64,000 bases of DNA from assembly GCF_000300195.1 (NCBI RefSeq), contig NZ_AMQH01000006.1, positions 248,001-312,000 of the forward strand, given 5' to 3'. The number at the start of each line of letters is the position of its first letter. The first letter of the stretch is position 1. Both the position numbers and the translations under genes were made by a program. Shown one piece after another: positions 57,842 to 64,000 of this stretch. The stretch comes from Clostridium tunisiense TJ (GTDB lineage Bacteria > Bacillota > Clostridia > Clostridiales > Clostridiaceae). The notes beneath the pieces were generated by a model. It saw nothing but the letters and a program-made list of their open reading frames with translations. It had not been told where the DNA came from and searched no databases.

Positions 57842-58615
57842 TTATAAATCCTCACCATTGTTTTCGTTCCAAATTTCTATAGCTTTATATGCTTGATTAA
57901 AAAGCATTTTTTTTCCATTCATAATTCTACAGCCAAGCTCTTCTCCTTTTTTTAAAAACAATGACTTTTCTGGTACATAATTAAGGTCATAAAACAAAGT
58001 ATCTTCACTTGCAGCTATAATTGTAATAGGATTTTCATTTGCATGATTTGCTCCACCAAGAGGAGTGCAGTTAACTACTATGTGATAATCTTTCAAAGAA
58101 AAGCTCCTATTAAAGTTCCATATCTTTGTTATTATTCTACTGTGTTCCACTAAAGTTTCTTCTTTTCTTGCAATCACCTCAATGGTTTTAGCTCCATTAT
58201 CATGAAGCGCATATAAAACTGCCTTAGCTGCCCCTCCACTACCTATAATCAGAGCCTTGCATTCCTTAATGTTAAATTTAATATCTTCAAGAGTTTTAAT
58301 GAAGCCATAGTAATCTGTGTTGTATCCCATTAACTTCCCATTGTTTACAGCCACTGTATTAACTGCCCCTATATATTTTGCTGGATATACAACTTCGTCC
58401 AAGAAACTAATTATATATTCTTTATAGGGAATGGTAACATTAAATCCAATTATCTCATTTTTCCCCATATCACTAAGAAAGTTCTCAATAGCACCCTTTT
58501 CTATATCAAAAATTTTATATTCTAACCCTATGTTGTTCTCCCTGTAATATTGGTTATGAATAAGAGGTGACATAGAATATTTTATGGACCTTCCAAGTAA
58601 TCCACTATATCTCAC
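57842..58615 (-). CDS. aroE: Shikimate dehydrogenase
   Basis: Reduces 3-dehydroshikimate with NADPH in aromatic amino acid synthesis. 257 aa; SMSPLIHN at 14-21, NVTIPYK with the catalytic lysine, GSGGAAKAV for NADP, and NCTPLG. GTG start with GGAGG 7 bases upstream. It lies 13 bases upstream of pilT, so both are probably co-transcribed. Confidence 0.96.
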   Translation of the reverse strand: MRYSGLLGRSIKYSMSPLIHNQYYRENNIGLEYKIFDIEKGAIENFLSDMGKNEIIGFNVTIPYKEYIISFLDEVVYPAKYIGAVNTVAVNNGKLMGYNTDYYGFIKTLEDIKFNIKECKALIIGSGGAAKAVLYALHDNGAKTIEVIARKEETLVEHSRIITKIWNFNRSFSLKDYHIVVNCTPLGGANHANENPITIIAASEDTLFYDLNYVPEKSLFLKKGEELGCRIMNGKKMLFNQAYKAIEIWNENNGEDL

Positions 58616-58689
58616 TACATCACCTCCTTTAATCCTTACTATTAAATTATTATCTATTTCCCCACTACTTGTAAAGAGTGAATTAAAGT

Positions 58690-59400
58690 TTAATAGGGAA
58701 AATTTCCATAACTCCCCAATTCCTTGAAAAGTTTTTTCAAAGCTCTTTTTTCAATTCTTGATACATAGGATCTTGATATACCAAGTATTTTAGCAATTTC
58801 TCTCTGTGTTCTTGCATTGCCATCAAGTAGCCCATACCTCATTTCAATAATAACTTTTTCCCGTTCTTGTAGCACTGTATTTATTTTCCCATAGAGCTTC
58901 TTAACTTGGATTTTATTTTCCACTATCTCTACTACGGAATCCTTATCGCTACTTAAAATATCCATAAGAGATATTTCATTACCTTCCTTATCCACTCCAA
59001 TAGGATCTTGTAGGTATACCTCACCCTTAGTTTTTTTGTTATTCCTGATTAACATCAATATCTCATTTTCTATACATCTTGCTGCATAAGTTGCAAGTCG
59101 AGTACCTTTAGAACAATCAAAGGAATCAATTGCCTTAATTAAACCTACAGTGCCAATGGAAATTAAGTCATCAACTTCCTTACCTGGGAAAGAATATTTT
59201 TTTACAATATGTGCTACTAATCTTAAGTTCCGTTCTACTAGTGTATTCTTTGCGTGTAAGTCTCCATCCTTAAACTTGTTTAAGTATAGTTTTTCCTCTT
59301 CCTCCGTCAATGGTTGTGGAAATGAACTGTTGCCAGATACATACCCTGTTAGTAAAGTGAATTGTCCAATCACATTTAATAACCAACTCAAGAAAACCAT
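58690..59400 (-). CDS. sigK: RNA polymerase sigma-K factor (pro-sigma-K)
   Basis: Late mother-cell sigma factor. 236 aa: hydrophobic N-terminal pro-sequence (about 1-20), SFPQPLTEEEE, NLRLVAHIVKKY, DPIGVDKEGNEISLMDIL and TQREIAKILGISRSYVSRIEKRAL, the sigma-K hallmarks. The gene is continuous; there is no skin-type insertion. GGGGGAG lies before ATG. Confidence 0.97.
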   Translation of the reverse strand: MVFLSWLLNVIGQFTLLTGYVSGNSSFPQPLTEEEEKLYLNKFKDGDLHAKNTLVERNLRLVAHIVKKYSFPGKEVDDLISIGTVGLIKAIDSFDCSKGTRLATYAARCIENEILMLIRNNKKTKGEVYLQDPIGVDKEGNEISLMDILSSDKDSVVEIVENKIQVKKLYGKINTVLQEREKVIIEMRYGLLDGNARTQREIAKILGISRSYVSRIEKRALKKLFKELGSYGNFPY

Positions 59401-59429
59401 AGATGCTCCCCCTAAAAGTGCTTATTAAT

Positions 59430-59457
59430 ATAGTATGATTGGAAAATAAAAAAGTGC
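59430..59457 (-). promoter_or_regulatory. Sigma-E-like promoter of sigK
   Basis: On the - strand GCACTTT (59451-59457), 13 bases, then CATACTAT (59430-59437), 30 bases before the ATG. The -10 matches the sigma-E consensus CATACAAT at 7 of 8 positions; the -35 is weaker. sigK is a sigma-E target in known spore formers. Confidence 0.5.
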
Positions 59458-59486
59458 ATGTACACTTAATTATTTATTTGAAATTA

Positions 59487-61166
59487 TTATTTTAGGTATT
59501 TATTTTCTACTATTCCTTGCACTATATCTTTGAACACATAAGAGGCTGTTCCTCCACCTGCATCATTGCCCAGTATTTGTGGAACAAATACTACCATGGA
59601 ATAATACTTGTTATTGTATTTAAAAAATCCAGCAAACCATCCATCAGAACATTCTATATTCTGATTATCTTTATCCTTTACAAAGTATTCTGTAGTTCCT
59701 GTTTTGCCCCCCACTTCCATTCCTGGAATCATTGCTTTTTTTCCTGTACCTAAATCATTATTTACTACTTCTATCATGCTATTTTTCAAAGTTTGTGCCG
59801 TAGCTTTATTAATTACTCTCTCACTTTCAGTATTATACTTCTTAACTACAGTTCCATCTTCCTTTATAAGGCTATCAATGATTATTGGTTTGACATATAC
59901 TCCATTGTTAACAACAGTATTGGGAATAGTTAATGCAGCAAGAGGGGTAGCTCTCACAGTCTGTCCAATGGATGTATTTGTTATAATTTCCTCTGAGTTT
60001 TTAGACGGATATCCCTCTATTTCCCCTACTTTTTCATCCTGTAAGTTTAGTATATTTGAAAACAGTCCCTGCTTCTTAGAATAATTATATAAATTTTCAA
60101 TTCCCACTCTCCACCCAATTTGAGCAAAAGTATTATTTGAGGAGCTAATAAATGCTTCCTTCATATTATAACTATATTTCTTTTCCTTACTTTTAGGAAA
60201 TAAGCCATTTATTAAATTAAAGGTCTCCTTAGTACCCACTATTTCTTCATCAAGAGCAGCTTCATATACAATAGTTTTAAAGATTGAACCTACATAAAAT
60301 CCATTTTCGCTTGGAGTTCCTATATTCACATTATTGCCATAGTCATCTTTAAGTGCCATAGATAATATTTTCCCACTGTCAGCCTCCATCATCACTACCC
60401 CAATTTGTCCATAGCTTTTATATTTATCATCCCTGAGTACTTTTTCTGATAGCTCCTGAACATTTTTATCTAAGGTCAATTTTACATTCACGTTTCCCTT
60501 ATTTTCTACTATCTTTTCATCAATTATATTTCCACTAACATCTTTTTCAAATCTAATCTTAGTATATTTATTATCTTTAACATATTCATATACTTCTCTC
60601 TCAAGAGTTCCTTCATCTTTTAACTTAGTACTATCTGAAACTTTTGTCCCTCGAGTTATTACATTTCTTATATTCGAATTAATCTGGGTTTCTGTTTCAT
60701 TACTCTCATACACATAAAAACCTTTTACAGTTTTCACATCTTTTAGTTTTTCATAAGTGGTCTTATCTATATTATAATATTGCTTACCTTGATTTGAGTA
60801 TTTTATCAAGGTCAAATCATAATCCTTATTATAATTTCGAAGGGTATAAGTTAAGGATTGAATTTCTGCTAAGTTTTCCTTGCTATTCATGGTAATAAAA
60901 TTGTTTATATCTATTACAGCATAATATTTTTTTTCGTAGTTAAATAACTCTTCACTTTCTCTATCCAATAGCTTATAAGGCATATTTTTTATATTTTCTT
61001 CATAGTAGTATTGCCTATTGGCCATGGTTTGAAGACTACTATTATCAAATAACTGAATATAGGCAAGCCTTAAACTTAAAACTATAAATAAAACTATCAT
61101 AATGCTTGTTAAAGCATAGGTTCTACCTAATATTTTTTGCTTATTACCTCTAATATTAAAGCTCAT
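59487..61166 (-). CDS. Penicillin-binding transpeptidase (class B PBP)
   Basis: 559-aa cell-wall transpeptidase with a short cytoplasmic tail, one membrane anchor at about 15-38 and a large extracytoplasmic part. Active-site motifs S294-I-F-K297, S342-S-N344 and K488-T-G490 are intact. The pedestal region is divergent from PBP2 and SpoVD, so I give no symbol; location beside sigK may hint at sporulation. The ribosome site GAGGTG lies in the 3' arm of a terminator-like hairpin. Confidence 0.9.
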   Translation of the reverse strand: MSFNIRGNKQKILGRTYALTSIMIVLFIVLSLRLAYIQLFDNSSLQTMANRQYYYEENIKNMPYKLLDRESEELFNYEKKYYAVIDINNFITMNSKENLAEIQSLTYTLRNYNKDYDLTLIKYSNQGKQYYNIDKTTYEKLKDVKTVKGFYVYESNETETQINSNIRNVITRGTKVSDSTKLKDEGTLEREVYEYVKDNKYTKIRFEKDVSGNIIDEKIVENKGNVNVKLTLDKNVQELSEKVLRDDKYKSYGQIGVVMMEADSGKILSMALKDDYGNNVNIGTPSENGFYVGSIFKTIVYEAALDEEIVGTKETFNLINGLFPKSKEKKYSYNMKEAFISSSNNTFAQIGWRVGIENLYNYSKKQGLFSNILNLQDEKVGEIEGYPSKNSEEIITNTSIGQTVRATPLAALTIPNTVVNNGVYVKPIIIDSLIKEDGTVVKKYNTESERVINKATAQTLKNSMIEVVNNDLGTGKKAMIPGMEVGGKTGTTEYFVKDKDNQNIECSDGWFAGFFKYNNKYYSMVVFVPQILGNDAGGGTASYVFKDIVQGIVENKYLK

Positions 61167-61208
61167 AAAAACACCTCACTCTAGTGTAATCATTGACTAA
61201 AGTGAGGT
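61167..61208 (-). terminator. Terminator after udk that carries the PBP ribosome site
   Basis: ACCTCACTTTAGT and ACTAGAGTGAGGT (- strand) pair over 13 positions with one mismatch, followed by GTTTTT and then directly the PBP ATG. The 3' arm contains GTGAGGTG, the only ribosome site of that gene. Confidence 0.7.
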
Positions 61209-61230
61209 ATTATATTCCAATATATTTATA

Positions 61231-61851
61231 TTAGTTTTGAAGTATTTGTCTAATGTTTGCTGTTATAATATCAATGGCAACTTTATTATGTCCACCTTCA
61301 GGTATAATAATATCTGCATATCTTTTTGTGTTTTCAGTAAATTGTTCATGCATTTGCTTAACCACAGTTAAATATTGTGTTATAACTGAATCAATAGTTC
61401 TTCCTCTTTCATTAATATCTCTAACCAGCCTTCTAATAAACCTTACATCTGCATCAGTATCTACATAAATTTTAATATCAAGCATATCTCTTAATTCTTT
61501 TTCTTGAAGCACTAAAATTCCCTCTACAATAATTATATCTCTTGACTCCACAGGAATTGTTTCAGTTTTTCTGTTGTGAATTTCAAAGTCATAGATTGGC
61601 TTATGTATAGATTTACCTTGAATTAGGTCATTTAATTGCTTTACAAGAAGCTGAGTATCAAAAGCATCTGGATGATCATAATTTGTTTTTGTTCTTTCTT
61701 CAGGGGTTAAATAACTTTGATCCTTATAATAAGAATCCTGCTCAATCATAGCAATACATTCTTCAGTAAAACTCTTGTATATTTCTCTGGCAATGGTGCT
61801 TTTTCCCGAACCAGTACCACCTGTAATTCCTATTAAAACTGGGCGTTTCAT
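61231..61851 (-). CDS. udk: Uridine kinase
   Basis: Phosphorylates uridine and cytidine for pyrimidine salvage. 206 aa; P-loop GGTGSGKST at 11-19, EQDSYYKD and the YDHPDAFD substrate loop. Its ATG overlaps the TrhP-type gene's stop (TAATG). Last gene of the mltG-trmR-trhP-udk unit, the order of the Bacillus yrr cluster. Confidence 0.97.
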   Translation of the reverse strand: MKRPVLIGITGGTGSGKSTIAREIYKSFTEECIAMIEQDSYYKDQSYLTPEERTKTNYDHPDAFDTQLLVKQLNDLIQGKSIHKPIYDFEIHNRKTETIPVESRDIIIVEGILVLQEKELRDMLDIKIYVDTDADVRFIRRLVRDINERGRTIDSVITQYLTVVKQMHEQFTENTKRYADIIIPEGGHNKVAIDIITANIRQILQN

Positions 61852-63080
61852 TACTTATCCTCCTTGGATTTAATTACAATATCGTTTTCCTGCAACTCTT
61901 CTTCTATAGTTACAGTAAATAACATTTGGGCACTTGGTGCAGAATCTATTTTATTTCCTTTGGAATCTTTCATATCTTTCAATACTACTTGTAAGTTATC
62001 TCCTACAGGTCGTAGTACTTCAACACTATCTCCATCAAAGACTTTATTTCTCTGTTCAATAGTTGCAGTATTAGTAGCAGAATCAAAATTCTTTACCACT
62101 CCAACTATGTCATATTTTCTTATATAAGCAGAAGATTCATGGATTTGTTTATTAGGATCATTAAAATAAAAACCTGTATAGTACTTTCTATGGCTTGGCT
62201 TATCTAAATCTTCTAACCACTTTTCTTTAAACTTATATTCTGAAGGATTTTTCATATACTCATCAATAGCTTCTCTGTAAGCTTTAGATACAGTTGCTAC
62301 ATAATATGAACTCTTCATTCTTCCTTCTATTTTAAAGGAAACCACACCTGTACTCATTAGTTCAGGAATATATTCTATCATACACAAATCCTTAGAGTTC
62401 ATTATATATGTGCCTTTTTCATCTTCAATTATAGGATAGTACTCTCCTTCACGCTTTTCTTCAACTAAATGATATTTATATCTGCAAGGTTGAGCGCACT
62501 CACCTCTATTTGCATCTCTTCCAGTCATATAGTTTGAAAGAAGGCAACGTCCAGAATAAGACATACACATAGAACCATGAATAAATACTTCAAGCTCTAA
62601 AGTCTCAGGTGTTTTTTCCCTAATTTCCTTTATTTCTTCTAAGGATAATTCTCTTGCTAAAACAATTCTTTTTACGCCCATCTTATGCCAGAAGGTACAA
62701 GACTTCCAGTTTACGTTGTTAGATTGAGTGCTTAAATGCAATTCAAGATTAGGAACTACCTCTTTAGCAGTCATTATTATTCCTGGGTCAGAAACTATAA
62801 TTGCATCTGCTCCAATCTCATAAAGGTCCACAAGATATTCCTCTAATCCCTCTAAATCTTCGTTATGCGGGAAAACATTTAAAGTAACATAAACCTTTTT
62901 CCCTCTTGAATGAGCAAACTCAATTCCTTCCTTAAGCTCTTCATTAGTAAAATTATTTGCAAAAGCTCTTAAGTTTAACTTATTTCCACCTAAATAAACA
63001 GCATCAGCTCCAAAGTTTATAGCAGCCTTAAGTTTTTCTAAATTACCTGCTGGTGCTAACAATTCTGGTTTTATCATCAT
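61851..63080 (-). CDS. U32 family peptidase-like protein, TrhP type
   Basis: 409 aa with the U32 signature [19 protein letters not shown] and further cysteines (GECAQPCRY) that in this family bind an iron-sulfur cluster. Bacillus TrhP1/TrhP2 (YrrN/YrrO) hydroxylate U34 of tRNA; gene order beside trmR and udk supports that role rather than a protease. Only one such gene is present here, where Bacillus has two. The ATGATG start has AAGGAGG 4 bases upstream and overlaps trmR by 38 bases. Confidence 0.9.
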   Translation of the reverse strand: MMIKPELLAPAGNLEKLKAAINFGADAVYLGGNKLNLRAFANNFTNEELKEGIEFAHSRGKKVYVTLNVFPHNEDLEGLEEYLVDLYEIGADAIIVSDPGIIMTAKEVVPNLELHLSTQSNNVNWKSCTFWHKMGVKRIVLARELSLEEIKEIREKTPETLELEVFIHGSMCMSYSGRCLLSNYMTGRDANRGECAQPCRYKYHLVEEKREGEYYPIIEDEKGTYIMNSKDLCMIEYIPELMSTGVVSFKIEGRMKSSYYVATVSKAYREAIDEYMKNPSEYKFKEKWLEDLDKPSHRKYYTGFYFNDPNKQIHESSAYIRKYDIVGVVKNFDSATNTATIEQRNKVFDGDSVEVLRPVGDNLQVVLKDMKDSKGNKIDSAPSAQMLFTVTIEEELQENDIVIKSKEDK

Positions 63081-63726
63081 GGTCCCTCCTTACTGTTAAT
63101 GCAATACCATCTCCCATAGGCAATATGGTAGTTACTAAGTTTTCATCCTTAGATACTAAATCTAAATAATTTTTCATTCTTTTAACTATGGTAATTTTTC
63201 TTCTTTTTACTAACTCTTTAGATGCTACCATTCCCCTAAATAATACATTATCAGCAACAATAACTCCATCAGGGCCTAAAAGTCTTAGGCAGTGTGGTAA
63301 AAAGTGATTGTAATGTCCCTTACCTGCATCCATAAATATCATATCATAGCTGCCTTCTAATCCTTCTAGAATTTCTAGACAATCACCTTGAAGAATTTCT
63401 ATATTGCTACGCAAGTTGTATTTTTCTAAGTTCATCTTAGCAATTTCTATAATTTTTTCATCTCTCTCAATGGTAGTAATTTTATTGCTACCACCTGAGG
63501 CTAAATTCATTAATATGGAGGAATAGCCTATTGCCGTACCCAACTCTAAAATCTTTTTAGGCTTTTTTAGTGTAATCATAAACTGAAGAAATTTTGCTGT
63601 TTCTTTTTGTACAATTGGTACAGCATTTTCCTTAGCAAAATCCTCAAGCTCTTTCAAAATTCCTACATTATCTGGAATTAAGCTTCTTAAATAATCTTCC
63701 ATATAATCATGTGTAATTCCACTCAT
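63043..63726 (-). CDS. trmR: tRNA 5-hydroxyuridine methyltransferase TrmR
   Basis: 227-aa SAM-dependent O-methyltransferase (YrrM type, catechol-OMT fold). ELGTAIGYSSI is the SAM motif, MDAGKGHYNHFLP and ADNVLFRG the metal and substrate motifs. It forms 5-methoxyuridine at tRNA position 34 from the hydroxyl made by TrhP, the next gene. GGAGG before ATG. Confidence 0.92.
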   Translation of the reverse strand: MSGITHDYMEDYLRSLIPDNVGILKELEDFAKENAVPIVQKETAKFLQFMITLKKPKKILELGTAIGYSSILMNLASGGSNKITTIERDEKIIEIAKMNLEKYNLRSNIEILQGDCLEILEGLEGSYDMIFMDAGKGHYNHFLPHCLRLLGPDGVIVADNVLFRGMVASKELVKRRKITIVKRMKNYLDLVSKDENLVTTILPMGDGIALTVRRDHDDKTRIVSTSR

Positions 63727-63831
63727 TTATTTTCCTCCATTATAAATCAAAAAAATTCTATTTAATTATTATATGTTTATATAATCTGTATATAAAATTT
63801 TATTAAGCAAAACCTAATACACCATATTATA

Positions 63832-64000
63832 TTACTGTTCATCTTTATAGTTTAAAAACTCTTCATAAGTCTTAAAAAACTTATGATTTAAGTTATCCTT
63901 TGTTATGTAAAAAAGATATTCGCTGCTAGTAGGAAATAATGCCGCTTCTATAGAATCCTTACCTGGATTACAGATAGCACCTATTGGCATCCCCTGAACA
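63832..64000 (-). CDS. mltG: Endolytic murein transglycosylase MltG, C-terminal end
   Basis: Only the last 55 codons are inside the window; the frame is open to the right edge. The visible part has GMPIGAICNPGKDSIEAAL, the conserved end of the YceG/MltG catalytic domain, which cuts nascent glycan strands at the membrane. It precedes trmR by 105 bases, the Bacillus yrrL-yrrM order. Confidence 0.92.
   Translation of the reverse strand, partial: VQGMPIGAICNPGKDSIEAALFPTSSEYLFYITKDNLNHKFFKTYEEFLNYKDEQ

Noticed and set aside
1..64000. CRISPR arrays, prophage, toxin-antitoxin or defence islands
   Set aside because: No regularly spaced direct repeats with spacers, no phage structural genes and no restriction or abortive-infection proteins were found; the gene content is core.

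Overview
The window is chromosomal DNA of a low-GC, endospore-forming Firmicute, most likely a Clostridium sensu stricto. The basis is the strong A+T bias, AGGAGG-type ribosome binding sites before nearly every gene, the sporulation genes (spoVM, spoIVA, spoIIGA-sigE, sigG, sigK, ylbJ, ylmC/ymxH-like) and a gene order close to the Bacillus/Clostridium core. No rRNA, CRISPR array, prophage or intact insertion sequence is visible. Almost every gene runs leftward (- strand); the exceptions are tmcAL, ylbJ and rpmB.

Layout from left to right. 1-5956: an Elp3-like radical-SAM gene (cut by the edge), rnc, acpP, plsX, rpmF, the yceD/DUF177 gene and ackA (lipid precursors, ribosome parts, acetate metabolism). 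6534-9278: rightward tmcAL and ylbJ, separated by a 229-bp repeat that looks like a miniature mobile element. 9261-15097: a coiled-coil protein gene, coaD, rsmD, recG, fakA and an Asp23/YloU gene behind a long structured leader. 15497-16081: rpmB, then two very small genes, spoVM (25 aa) and a 54-aa membrane peptide. 16278-28027: a long run thiN, rpe, rsgA, prkC, prpC, rlmN, rsmB, a YugP-type protease gene, fmt, def, priA (listed from promoter-distal to promoter-proximal) with many overlaps. 28156-31343: coaBC, rpoZ, gmk, remA, yicC. 31610-35329: an aminotransferase, an asparaginase, a small unknown gene and tRNA-Pro(GGG), with loose spacing and repeats. 35723-41022: spoIVA, gpsA, der and a DUF512 radical-SAM gene. 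41343-50055: phosphate module phoU, two pstB genes, pstA, pstC, pstS, phoR, phoP and then pgeF. 50273-59400: nrdR, ylmC-like, sigG, sigE, spoIIGA, ftsZ, ftsA, pilT, aroE, sigK. 59487-64000: a penicillin-binding protein, udk, a U32 peptidase (TrhP type), trmR and the end of mltG.

Functional links. spoIIGA/sigE, sigG and sigK supply most of the compartmental sporulation sigma cascade, and promoter-like sequences that fit sigma-F (before sigG) and sigma-E (before sigK) can be read. SpoVM and SpoIVA, partner proteins of the coat basement layer, are both present. The Pho block combines sensor, regulator, transporter and PhoU, with a Pho-box-like array before pstS and a terminator between pstS and pstC. 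Translation and tRNA/rRNA modification genes are frequent (tmcAL, rsmD, rlmN, rsmB, fmt, def, trmR, trhP, Elp3-like, rsgA, der).

I see no clearly new multi-gene system. The most worthwhile non-standard signals are: a palindrome that could provide the -35 element of two divergent promoters between rpmB and yloU; the roughly 285-nt leader of yloU-fakA with competing pairings; a mobile-element-like repeat with partial relatives elsewhere; an octamer tandem repeat between def and fmt; a terminator stem that carries the ribosome binding site of the PBP gene; and several micro-ORFs below the usual length cut-off.
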